This document shows, one piece after another, positions 35,374 through 43,611 of a DNA stretch of 56,738 nt (position 1 is the stretch's first letter; the number at the start of each line of letters is the position of its first letter). The stretch comes from Clostridium polynesiense. Lineage in GTDB: Bacteria; Bacillota; Clostridia; Clostridiales; Clostridiaceae. The stretch spans positions 1-56,738 of the forward strand of contig NZ_CCXI01000083.1 in NCBI RefSeq assembly GCF_000820705.1. Direction: 5' to 3'. The position numbers were made by a program, and so were the translations under genes. The notes below the pieces were generated by a model, which was not told the origin of the DNA, did not search any database, and saw only the letters and a list, made by a program, of their open reading frames with translations.

Positions 35374-36594
35374 ATGCCTAATTGTATAATTGCTCAATCC
35401 GGAGGACCAACCTCAGTGATTAACGCCAGCGTTTGCGGATTGGTTTTTAGTAATTCAGAACACAAAATTTATGACAAGATATATGCCGGTATTAATGGAA
35501 TAGAAGGCATTCTTGAAGAGAGAATAATAGAACTAACCAGCTTTAGCAGAAAAGAACTTGATTTATTTAAATTTACCCCCTCTGCCGGATTAGGCTCCTG
35601 CAGATATAAATTGAAATCTTTTGATAAAAATGAGGACGAATATAATGCACTGATTAATATTTGTAAAAAATACGATATAAACACCTTCTTTTATATCGGT
35701 GGAAATGATTCTATGGACACCATATTTAAATTGTCCTCATATGCTGAGGAAAAGAATATAAATATCAAATTTATTGGTATCCCAAAGACTATAGATAATG
35801 ACCTTCCAGTGACGGATCATACCCCCGGCTTCGGAAGTGCCGCCAAGTTTATAGCAACTACAGCTTTAGAAACTTACTTAGATTCATCTGTTTATACAAA
35901 CAACGGGATTTTTATTTTAGAAACCATGGGAAGAGATACAGGATGGCTGGCTGCCAGTGCCTGCTTAGCAAAATTAAATGGACAACCTATAGCTGACTTT
36001 ATTTATCTTCCGGAAGTTGAATTTGATAAAGATAAGTTTTTAAAGGACACCGCTGAAAGATTTAAAGAAAAGAATCAGGTATACATCGTGGTTTCAGAGG
36101 GGATTAAAGATAAGGATAACAAATTTATATCCCAGTTAGAAACCTATCAGACTCATGATAGCTTTGGACATGCCCAGCTTGGCGGAGTTGGCACAGTTTT
36201 AAAAAATATGATAGTAAGAGCTGGAATAACTAGTAGAATAAAAGTACTGGAACTAGGTGTAATGCAGAGATGCGCTATGCACTGCTCCTCTTCTTTAGAT
36301 ATAGATGAGGCCTACAAGGTTGGATACGATGCTTTAATCTATTCAAAGGGAAATAACAGCGGAAATATGGTAGCTATTAAAAGAGAGTCTAATACCCCAT
36401 ACAAATCTTCAACCTTTTTAGTTAAAGCAGCTAGGGTTGCCAATAATATTAAATATATACCCCTTAGCTGGATAAATGAAGAAAGGAATAATTTAAATCC
36501 GGAGTGCCAAGAGTATTTTTCTCCCCTTATAGAGGGAACTCCTGCACTTTATTATGAAAATAATATTCCCATGTATAAAGTATTCAATAAATAA
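35374..36594 (+). CDS. pfp: PPi-dependent 6-phosphofructokinase
   Basis: Phosphorylates fructose 6-phosphate, probably with pyrophosphate. GGND at 109-112 has Asp where ATP enzymes have Gly, and KTIDNDL has Lys138 where ATP enzymes have Gly; both changes mark the PPi class. The substrate loops PGFGSAAKF and METMGRD-like LETMGRDTGW are intact. The longer frame begins 12 codons earlier, but GGAGGAG lies inside it, 7 bp before the ATG at 35374. The enzyme is reversible, so it may serve glycolysis or sugar-phosphate balance. Confidence 0.9.
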   Translation: MPNCIIAQSGGPTSVINASVCGLVFSNSEHKIYDKIYAGINGIEGILEERIIELTSFSRKELDLFKFTPSAGLGSCRYKLKSFDKNEDEYNALINICKKYDINTFFYIGGNDSMDTIFKLSSYAEEKNINIKFIGIPKTIDNDLPVTDHTPGFGSAAKFIATTALETYLDSSVYTNNGIFILETMGRDTGWLAASACLAKLNGQPIADFIYLPEVEFDKDKFLKDTAERFKEKNQVYIVVSEGIKDKDNKFISQLETYQTHDSFGHAQLGGVGTVLKNMIVRAGITSRIKVLELGVMQRCAMHCSSSLDIDEAYKVGYDALIYSKGNNSGNMVAIKRESNTPYKSSTFLVKAARVANNIKYIPLSWINEERNNLNPECQEYFSPLIEGTPALYYENNIPMYKVFNK

Positions 36595-36604
36595 TAAATC
36601 TTCT

Positions 36605-36641
36605 TATTTAAAAGCTGTACCCCAAGGTACAGCTTTTAATA
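36605..36641. terminator. Bidirectional terminator between the phosphofructokinase and aminotransferase V genes
   Basis: The 14-bp stem TTAAAAGCTGTACC / GGTACAGCTTTTAA has a 3-nt loop and A/T flanks on both sides. Confidence 0.85.
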
Positions 36642-37946
36642 AAATATTTTTTTACTTCTGCAGCTGATTATCTGCTCCAATGCATTTAAAAAATAATCCA
36701 CTTCATTTTTATTATTGTATAAACCAAAGCTTATTCTCACCATACCTGGTTTTTCATAACTGGGATTATGAATGTATTGTTCTATATCCTCATCCCTTAA
36801 CTTAAGAAGCCTTTGAACGTAGGGATGAGCGCAGAAACATCCATTCCTCACAGCTATACCGTAATTTCCCGAAAGTGTTTCTGCCAGTTCACTATGACTG
36901 ATATCAGTAACATTAAAGGTAGTAATACCTAATTTATCTCCTATATTCACGTAATCTCCATAAATATCAACCTCTTTAATTGAACTCAAACCCTTAATTA
37001 AGTAGCTTGTAAGCTCCTCCTCCATAAGATTTACATTTTCCATGGTAATTATATTCAGCTCTCTTATTGCAGAAAGTAAAGCCACTATTCCCATAAAATT
37101 CGGTGTGCCTGCCTCTTCCTTATAAGGAGGATCATCCCATATGACCTGATTATCAGTAACATATTTAACAGTTCCTCCTCCTTTATGCTCCGGATCTCCC
37201 TTTTGAAAACAATCCTTAGCTACTATAATTACTCCAATTCCAAAAGGAGCATACATCTTATGGGAAGAAAAAACCAGATAATCTATATAATCATATTCTC
37301 CCGTTCCATTTAAGTTAATTTTTTTATGTGGTACCAGTTGTGCTCCATCTACCATTATTCTGCACCCATAGGAATGGCATATACAAGCTAATAGATTTAC
37401 ATCGTTAACATAACCTGTGACATTTGACGCTCCGGTAAGTGTAACTAATTTTATATTTCCTCTATTTTCTCTCAGCTTATTAATTAAGTCTTCAACGGAT
37501 AACCTTCCCTGTTTATCTACTTCCACATATTCTACCCTGCATTTATCCCTCCAGGGAAGATCGTTAGAATGGTGTTCCATTCTGGTTGTCAGAACTATCC
37601 CCTCTTTGCAGTCTATCAGTCTGTAAGCCAGCTTATTAATTCCTTCCGTGGTATTTTTTACAAAAATAACGTTATATTTATTTACACTACCATTTAAAAA
37701 CTTTAATATTGTGTGTCTTGCCTTATCATAAAACTCATCGCATATTCTCGATTTATACCCTTTTCCTCGATGTATAGATGAATACCATGGAGAAAAGTCT
37801 ACTATATTCTTTATTACTTTTTTAAAAGGTGGTGTTGTGGCAGCATTATCGAAATTAATTCCCGTTATAAACCCTCCATCTTTTAAAGGTACCTGCTCCT
37901 CAATCCCCATAAAAAGCCCTCTATAGTCCTTTATATCCTCTCTCAT
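36636..37946 (-). CDS. Aminotransferase class V, SufS/CsdA-like cysteine desulfurase or selenocysteine lyase
   Basis: 436-residue PLP enzyme. NFDNAATTPPFKKV opens the domain, the PLP lysine lies in FSSHKMYAPFG, and the persulfide Cys lies in RNGCFCAHPYVQRLL near 380. The loop is of the group II (SufS-like) type. No sufB, sufC, sufD or sufU gene is nearby, and the gene stands alone between two terminators, so it may serve another role. AGGAGG lies before the ATG. It is distinct from the thiI-linked desulfurase. Confidence 0.85.
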   Translation of the reverse strand: MREDIKDYRGLFMGIEEQVPLKDGGFITGINFDNAATTPPFKKVIKNIVDFSPWYSSIHRGKGYKSRICDEFYDKARHTILKFLNGSVNKYNVIFVKNTTEGINKLAYRLIDCKEGIVLTTRMEHHSNDLPWRDKCRVEYVEVDKQGRLSVEDLINKLRENRGNIKLVTLTGASNVTGYVNDVNLLACICHSYGCRIMVDGAQLVPHKKINLNGTGEYDYIDYLVFSSHKMYAPFGIGVIIVAKDCFQKGDPEHKGGGTVKYVTDNQVIWDDPPYKEEAGTPNFMGIVALLSAIRELNIITMENVNLMEEELTSYLIKGLSSIKEVDIYGDYVNIGDKLGITTFNVTDISHSELAETLSGNYGIAVRNGCFCAHPYVQRLLKLRDEDIEQYIHNPSYEKPGMVRISFGLYNNKNEVDYFLNALEQIISCRSKKIFY

Positions 37947-38066
37947 AAAAAACCCCTCCTCTTATATAATATTAATATTTCATTAATGAGTGCAGTCATA
38001 ATGTAAGTATCACCTTACATATATTGTCATATAATATAATAGTGCTTTTATAAATGGAGGTTATTT

Positions 38067-38651
38067 ATGCATAAAGAACATGATGATGCTAATGCTTATG
38101 ACGATATCAGATTTGAACCTTTTATAGCTTTACCTCAATATCAATATACTAATTATCCAGTTTTCCCCAATATAATGCCCCGCTACGGCTTTCAGCCCAG
38201 CATAGGAATGCCTGTAAATCCTTTGATTAATCCAGCAATGAGTTTTCCTGCATCCACTTCTATACCTATGATCCCTGCAGGTTCTTATGTATATTCCTTA
38301 ATGCCTAATACTCCTCTCCCTATGCCGGAGGTATTTTCAAAGGATCAGGAGGTAAGAGTTCAATACGGTTCAGAATCCCCTCCAGCCTTCAACATTCACA
38401 CACCTATGGAGGCTTTAAGAAATTTGGATCTGGAGCTTGAAGAGGATACCTGTGCTGAAAGCACACGGGATGTAGAGGATAATATAGGACGTATACTTAA
38501 AAAAATAGAAAATAATAATCCTGCAATATTTAATACCTTAAGTGCATATAAAATTCCATATCCTATTTCCAGATTATTAGTTAAAAGAATAATCAGGCTT
38601 TCACTTTCCTATTATTCTGATATGTCTCATGGAATCAACTTAAAGGATTAA
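38067..38651 (+). CDS. Pro/Met/Tyr-rich protein of unknown function, possible spore-surface protein
   Basis: Not recognised. Residues 1-90 are low-complexity and rich in Pro, Met, Tyr and Phe (MPVNPLINPAMSFPAS and similar). The C-terminal half (about 110-194) is helical and charged. No signal peptide or membrane helix is present. Spore coat and exosporium proteins often look like this, and the next gene (DUF4397) 11 bp downstream also lacks a signal peptide, so both are likely made in the mother cell if they are surface proteins. This is inference only. Confidence 0.7.
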   Translation: MHKEHDDANAYDDIRFEPFIALPQYQYTNYPVFPNIMPRYGFQPSIGMPVNPLINPAMSFPASTSIPMIPAGSYVYSLMPNTPLPMPEVFSKDQEVRVQYGSESPPAFNIHTPMEALRNLDLELEEDTCAESTRDVEDNIGRILKKIENNNPAIFNTLSAYKIPYPISRLLVKRIIRLSLSYYSDMSHGINLKD

Positions 38652-38662
38652 AGGAGGATTAT

Positions 38663-39328
38663 ATGTTTTATAATTATGGATATGGTGACATATTTAATCA
38701 AAGCCTGTATAGAGCTGAGATGCCTAAGCTAGTCTCCTATATAAGGCTGTTTAACGCTTCTCCTGACTCTTCAGCCTTTGATATATACGCTAATGACGCC
38801 TTAATAGGCAAAAATCTTTCATTTAAGCAATTTACAAACTATCTTTCTCTTCCATCAGGAGATTATGTTATAAAAGTATTTCCTTCCGGAAAAACTACTT
38901 CACCAATACTAAACCGCACCTTAGAGATTCCTCCAAATTCTATACTCACCGCAGCAGTTGTAAATAAAGTGGATAACTTATCATTATTACCTGTTTTCGA
39001 ACCACATATGAGTTTAAATCCAACCATGACCTTTATGAGATTTGTACAGCTTTCTCCTGATGCTCCAGAGGTGGATGTTTCTCTTCCTAACGGTCAAAAA
39101 CTATTTAAAGATTTAGAGTATAAAGACATAACCGGATATATGATACTTCCTCCTGGTAATTATACACTTTTAGTTAAAGTAGAAGATACAGAAAAAGTCA
39201 TACTTACAGTTCCAAAGGTTATAATTAAACCCAACAGGTTCTATACAATGTATATGGTGGGACTGTCTCTAGGCACTCCAGGCCTGCAGATTGTTGAAGC
39301 TTTAGATGGATTAAGCTATATAAAATAA
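38663..39328 (+). CDS. DUF4397 protein with two tandem domains
   Basis: 221 residues. Two repeats of about 90 residues are visible, each with the DUF4397 pattern: LFNASPDSSAFDIYANDALIG at about 29-49, and FVQLSPDAPEVDVSLPNG at about 123-140, followed by Gly-Asp/Asn-Tyr turns (PSGDYVIKV and PPGNYTLLV). The fold is beta-sandwich-like. No signal peptide, so not secreted by Sec. It follows the Pro-rich gene by 11 bp with AGGAGG, so the two form an operon. Function is unknown. Confidence 0.8.
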   Translation: MFYNYGYGDIFNQSLYRAEMPKLVSYIRLFNASPDSSAFDIYANDALIGKNLSFKQFTNYLSLPSGDYVIKVFPSGKTTSPILNRTLEIPPNSILTAAVVNKVDNLSLLPVFEPHMSLNPTMTFMRFVQLSPDAPEVDVSLPNGQKLFKDLEYKDITGYMILPPGNYTLLVKVEDTEKVILTVPKVIIKPNRFYTMYMVGLSLGTPGLQIVEALDGLSYIK

Positions 39329-39356
39329 AAAAACCGTCAATGTGACGGTTTTTTTC
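39326..39356. terminator. Bidirectional terminator between the DUF4397 and nhaC-like genes
   Basis: The stem AAAAAACCGTCA / TGACGGTTTTTT with a 3-nt loop has a T-run on the plus strand and TTTTTTTATTTT on the minus strand. Confidence 0.9.
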
Positions 39357-39358
39357 AT

Positions 39359-40897
39359 CTATGCTTTTGAAACTTTTTTTCCACTGTGCTCTTTCTTTTT
39401 CTGTAATGACTGAATTACTATAAATGAACCTAATAATAAGATTAATGAAATGAAAAATGGCACCCATGGATTATGTATAAATCCAGCGAATAAATATCCT
39501 ATAAAGCAGATTCCTGCTACTAAGGTTGAATAAGGCATTTGTGTTGAAACATGTTTTATGTGATCGCATTTTGCTCCAGTAGATGCCAGTATGGTAGTAT
39601 CGGAAATCGGTGAACAGTGATCTCCATATACTGACCCTGCCAAAGTTGCTCCTAAAGCAGCTATTAAGAGGTTAGTTCCTTCAGCTCCTGCACATATCAT
39701 TGTAACTATTGGAATAAGGATTCCAAAGGTTCCCCACGCTGTCCCCATAGAAAAGGACAAGAATGCTGCTACAAGGAAAACTAAAGCCGGAAGCAGTGCT
39801 AATGAAATATTTGAAGAAGCTACCAGGCTGCTTACAAACTCACCGGTTCCAATCATATTTCTGCAGATTCCGCTGAGAGACCATGCAAATAATAAAATCA
39901 TAATAGCTGGTACCATGGATTTAACACCCTGTGTAACCCCATCCATGAAATCTTTAAAGCTTATAAGCTTACGTGGTATGTACATGCATCCTGCTACTAT
40001 TAAAGCTCCAAATGCTCCAAGTGTTAAACCAGCTGAAGGATTTTCCCCTATTGCTGCTGTAAAGCTCACGCCATCAAAAAATCCTCCTACATATGCCATT
40101 CCCATAATGGAAAAAATGATTAAAGCTATCATAGGTATAACTAAATCTAAAACATGTCCCTTCTCAGAAATGCTCACTCCTTCAAAATCATTTCCCTGCA
40201 TTTCTTCAATGGTGTTTCCTTCTTCAGCCTCCTGTTGAGCCTTCTTCATAGGACCAAAATCAAAATTAGTAAAAGAAATATATAATACCATAACTATAGT
40301 GAGAAGTGCATATAAATTATAAGGTATTGTCTGAACAAATGAATTTATTCCTCCATCTCCTAAATCAGAAGCTACAGCTGCAGCCCAGCTTGAAACCGGT
40401 GCAATTATGCATATAGGAGCAGCGGTGGAATCTATCAAATACGCAAGCTTCTCTCTTGCAATTTTGTACTTGTCTGTTATAGGTCTCATTACTGTACCTA
40501 CAGTAAGGCAGTTAAAATAATCATCTACGAATATAAGCATACCTAAAGCTCCTGTAGCAAGCTTAGCCCCTCTTTGTGACTTTATTTTAGTGCTTGCCCA
40601 CTTTCCATAAGCACGAGAACCTCCTGCCATAGTAACAACAACTACCAGAGCACCTAAAAGCCCTAGAAATAATATCATAAAAGCATTATCACCAAGTTTT
40701 TCAGACATCATTTGAAAAATATAATATACGGATTTAAATAAATGTTCTCCTGTAAAAACAGTATAAATAAGCATTCCGGAAAAAATACCAACTAAAAGTG
40801 AGGAAAAAACCTCCTTAGTAATAAGTGCTAATACTATTGCTATTACCGGAGGCAGTATTGAAAACCACCCTGAATTAATAGCCTCTAATCCTTCCAT
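39359..40897 (-). CDS. NhaC-family transporter under a lysine riboswitch
   Basis: 512-residue membrane protein with about twelve helices. The family core includes GTAWGTFGILIP and GDHCSPISDTT. NhaC proteins exchange Na+ for H+, and some move amino acids. The complete lysine riboswitch in its leader makes lysine import or lysine-linked cation exchange the best guess. The longest frame begins at 40963, inside the riboswitch terminator; the ATG at 40895-40897, with AAAGGAAAG upstream, is used. No lysine biosynthesis gene is beside it. Confidence 0.9.
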   Translation of the reverse strand: MEGLEAINSGWFSILPPVIAIVLALITKEVFSSLLVGIFSGMLIYTVFTGEHLFKSVYYIFQMMSEKLGDNAFMILFLGLLGALVVVVTMAGGSRAYGKWASTKIKSQRGAKLATGALGMLIFVDDYFNCLTVGTVMRPITDKYKIAREKLAYLIDSTAAPICIIAPVSSWAAAVASDLGDGGINSFVQTIPYNLYALLTIVMVLYISFTNFDFGPMKKAQQEAEEGNTIEEMQGNDFEGVSISEKGHVLDLVIPMIALIIFSIMGMAYVGGFFDGVSFTAAIGENPSAGLTLGAFGALIVAGCMYIPRKLISFKDFMDGVTQGVKSMVPAIMILLFAWSLSGICRNMIGTGEFVSSLVASSNISLALLPALVFLVAAFLSFSMGTAWGTFGILIPIVTMICAGAEGTNLLIAALGATLAGSVYGDHCSPISDTTILASTGAKCDHIKHVSTQMPYSTLVAGICFIGYLFAGFIHNPWVPFFISLILLLGSFIVIQSLQKKKEHSGKKVSKA

Positions 40898-40920
40898 AAA
40901 ATTCACTTTCCTTTCTTTTG

Positions 40921-40973
40921 TGATAAATAAAAAACCATGAATGCACTTAATGTATGAATGCACTCATGGTTAA
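40921..40973 (-). terminator. Riboswitch-controlled terminator before the nhaC-like gene
   Basis: On the minus strand, AACCATGAGTGCATT pairs with AAGTGCATTCATGGTT (G-U pairs included) for about 15 bp. TTTTTTATTT follows. It lies between the aptamer and the start codon, so lysine binding should favour termination. Confidence 0.88.
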
Positions 40974-41001
40974 TACACATAATAAATATACGATGTTTTC
41001 T

Positions 41002-41168
41002 CCAATGATAGCTCTCCACATAAGTGACAGCCCGCTGCATATTTTACAACGGTCCAGCATCAACTCTTAAGGCATAAAGCTGACACTTCGGCAATTATCC
41101 CTTTCACTTAAAACTGCTGCCTGCATTGCTTTAAGTTACTCTTAATAATTGCGCCTCTATCATTGTTT
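41002..41168 (-). promoter_or_regulatory. Lysine riboswitch aptamer
   Basis: Read on the minus strand, conserved segments occur in order: GAGGCGC, TTAAGAGTA, AAGGGATAATTGCCGAAG and GTGGAGAGCTATCATTGG. The two ends pair as the P1 stem (CAATGATAG / CTATCATTGG). Length, five-way junction order and the kink-turn-side GAGTA match the lysine (L-box) family. The aptamer is followed by a terminator, so this is an OFF switch. Confidence 0.95.
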
Positions 41169-41217
41169 CAAAGATCAATCTTCAAAACAATAAATATTAG
41201 ATTTTTACTTTCGACTC

Positions 41218-41247
41218 ATTATAGCATATTGTGACTTTAAGAGTCAA
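41218..41247 (-). promoter_or_regulatory. Promoter of the lysine riboswitch transcript
   Basis: Minus strand: TTGACT (41242-41247), 18-bp spacer, TATAAT (41218-41223). This is one of the best SigA matches in the window. It predicts a leader of about 310 nt. Confidence 0.8.
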
Positions 41248-41285
41248 CAAAAACACGAAGTTTTTTTTAGCTTTTTATTATATAG

Positions 41286-41438
41286 TTAGGCTCTTGGTTT
41301 ATCCTTCCCAAGCTTTCTGGATTCTTTTGAATAGCCCACTTCATTTGCAGTTTCCACCTTCATATTTTCCACTTCTTTTCGCGTTTTCTGTCTGGACTTT
41401 TTGTTATCTTTACTGTTTTTATTATTTTTATGAGCCAT
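41286..41438 (-). CDS. Small basic protein, 50 residues, unknown function
   Basis: The frame MAHKNNKNSKDNKKSRQKTR continues with an Glu/Val segment and ends ESRKLGKDKPRA. It is nearly one-third Lys/Arg and has no Cys, Phe or Trp. GGGAGG lies 10 bp before the ATG, a little far. Small basic proteins of this kind include minor spore proteins and RNA-binding proteins; I cannot choose. The gene precedes the riboswitch promoter on the same strand, with no clear terminator. Confidence 0.6.
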   Translation of the reverse strand: MAHKNNKNSKDNKKSRQKTRKEVENMKVETANEVGYSKESRKLGKDKPRA

Positions 41439-41623
41439 GACTTATAAACCTCCCTTAAGTATATTGAATCATTCATATTATATAAACATACTTATCTTTT
41501 AATACATGGTATATATTAACTGAAGGTATATTCATAATTCTCCTTTACTACAAAACTCTGTACTTTTATAGTATAATAAAATAGCTATAAACCTTTATAG
41601 AAAGAAGTAAAGGCGGTAATAAT

Positions 41624-43540
41624 ATGATTGTTTTAAGTGGTAAAGGCATAGCTAAGAGTTATGGTATACATGAGGTTTTGAAGGATGTAACCTTCAACAT
41701 AAATGAAGGCGATAAAGTCGGATTGATAGGTGCTAATGGAGAAGGTAAATCAACACTTTTTAAAATATTGATTAAGGAATTGTCAGCTGATAGCGGTGAA
41801 ATATATCAGGACAAAGGTTATAGCACAGGTTACCTTTCTCAGCGTCTTGATTTGGAAAGTGAGAATGTTATTTATGATGAAATGCTTGAGGTGTTTAATG
41901 ACCTCATAGCACTTGAAAATAAGATTCAGGCTTTGGAAGAAAAGATGAGTATGCCTTATACTGAAGAAAATAAGGCATTTCACGAAAAAGTATTAAAGGA
42001 TTATACCATAAGCCAGGAATTATATTCCCATAGAGGAGGTTATACCTTTAGAGGTGAGATATCTCGAGTGCTTAAGGGTTTAGGATTTCAGGAAAAGGAT
42101 TATAATTCTTATATTAAAAATTTAAGCGGAGGACAGAAAACCAGGGTTGCGTTATGCAAGCTATTATTAAAAAAGCCGGAACTTCTGCTTCTGGATGAGC
42201 CTACTAACCATCTGGATTTAAATGCTATTGAATGGCTGGAGGAATATCTAAGAAACTACAAGGGTACTGTTCTTTTAATATCTCACGACAGATATTTCTT
42301 AGATAGTATAACAAACCGTACCTTTGAACTGATTAACGGACATATAAACTGCTATAATGTAAACTACTCCAAATACATAGAATTAAAAAAGCAGAATTAT
42401 GAAGTCCAGCTGAAAGCTTACAATCTTCAACAGTCAGAAATTAGAAGGCAGGAACAGATTATTGAAAGATTCAGATCCTTCAATAGAGAAAAAAGCATTA
42501 AAGCTGCAGAAAGTAGAGAGAAAGCCCTGGAAAAGATGGAAAAAATATCCGCTCCCGATGCTGAAGCCAAAGCTTCCAGAATACAGTTCCATTCAGAAAT
42601 TAAAAGTGGTAATGATGTTTTGTGGGCAGAAAATTTAAAAAAGAGCTATGGAGATAAACTCCTTTTTGAAAATGTGAGCATGGATATAAAAAAGGGAAAT
42701 AAAATAGCTTTAATCGGAGAAAACGGAAGAGGCAAGACAACTCTCTTTAAAATAATCCTTGGAAAGGTTAAAGCTGATGAAGGCGCTTTAACCTTAGGAA
42801 GAAATGTAATTACAGGTTATTATGACCAGGAGCAGTCTGACCTTGACGAGGATAAGGAGATAATAAACGAAGTATGGGACGCATTTCCTAAACTTACTAC
42901 AACGGAGATAAGAAATGCTCTTGCTTCTTTTCTCTTTACAGGTGATTCGGTATTTAAGAAGATTGAACTTTTAAGCGGAGGCGAAAAATGCAGAATTAAT
43001 CTTTTAAAACTCATGCTTTCCAAATCAAACTTTCTTCTTTTAGACGAACCGACCAATCACCTGGATATAATGTCTAGAGAAGCCTTAGAAGATGCTATAT
43101 TAAACTATGATGGAACTCTTTTAATTATTTCTCACGATAGATATTTTTTAAATAAAGTAGTTGATAAGATATTTGAACTTGAGCAAGAGGGAATAAAAAC
43201 CTATTTAGGAAATTACAATTATTATGTTGATAAAAAGAAAAATCCTAACAGATACGAAGGTGTTGAAGAGGACAAATCCGGAAAAACAAAAACTCAAATT
43301 CAGGAAGAAAAAAGAAAAAAGAGGGAAGCAGAGAGAGAAGCTAAAGCTATAGCCGAAAAAATTAAAAAACTAGAAGCCGACATCTCTCACACAGAATCAG
43401 AAATTTCAAAACTAAATGCAATGCTTTGTTTAGAAGAGGTTTATTCCGATCCTCAGAAAGCTCAGGAAACACAACAGACTATATCCCATTTGCAAAATAT
43501 CCTTGAAAAGCTATATAGTGAATGGGAAGAATATATATAA
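41624..43540 (+). CDS. ABC-F family ATPase, YdiF/Uup-like
   Basis: Ribosome-associated, non-transport ABC protein. Two nucleotide-binding domains are present (Walker A GANGEGKST near 37-45 and GENGRGKTT near 365-373; signatures LSGGQKTRV and LSGGEKCRI; both LLLDEPTNHLD). The linker between them (about 245-325) is the tRNA-interacting helical arm. A C-terminal coiled coil (about 555-636) ends the protein. Length of 638 and the C-terminal coil fit housekeeping YdiF/Uup-type members; antibiotic resistance cannot be excluded. No upstream attenuator peptide was seen. Confidence 0.93.
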   Translation: MIVLSGKGIAKSYGIHEVLKDVTFNINEGDKVGLIGANGEGKSTLFKILIKELSADSGEIYQDKGYSTGYLSQRLDLESENVIYDEMLEVFNDLIALENKIQALEEKMSMPYTEENKAFHEKVLKDYTISQELYSHRGGYTFRGEISRVLKGLGFQEKDYNSYIKNLSGGQKTRVALCKLLLKKPELLLLDEPTNHLDLNAIEWLEEYLRNYKGTVLLISHDRYFLDSITNRTFELINGHINCYNVNYSKYIELKKQNYEVQLKAYNLQQSEIRRQEQIIERFRSFNREKSIKAAESREKALEKMEKISAPDAEAKASRIQFHSEIKSGNDVLWAENLKKSYGDKLLFENVSMDIKKGNKIALIGENGRGKTTLFKIILGKVKADEGALTLGRNVITGYYDQEQSDLDEDKEIINEVWDAFPKLTTTEIRNALASFLFTGDSVFKKIELLSGGEKCRINLLKLMLSKSNFLLLDEPTNHLDIMSREALEDAILNYDGTLLIISHDRYFLNKVVDKIFELEQEGIKTYLGNYNYYVDKKKNPNRYEGVEEDKSGKTKTQIQEEKRKKREAEREAKAIAEKIKKLEADISHTESEISKLNAMLCLEEVYSDPQKAQETQQTISHLQNILEKLYSEWEEYI

Positions 43541-43544
43541 ATAT

Positions 43545-43588
43545 TTTATGGCGGCAGTAGAAAATGTTTTTCTACTACCGCCATAATA
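43545..43588 (+). terminator. Hairpin between the ABC-F and HtrA genes
   Basis: A long stem, TATGGCGG-(c)-AGTAGAAAA with TTTTTCTACT-(a)-CCGCCATA, holds one mismatch. The T-rich tail is weak on both strands; it probably still separates the convergent genes. Confidence 0.65.
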
Positions 43589-43611
43589 AAAATAAAGGGG
43601 TTAGCTAATTT

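Noticed and set aside
40898..40963. Longer start of the NhaC-like protein at 40963
   Set aside because: It lies inside the riboswitch terminator and has no ribosome site.
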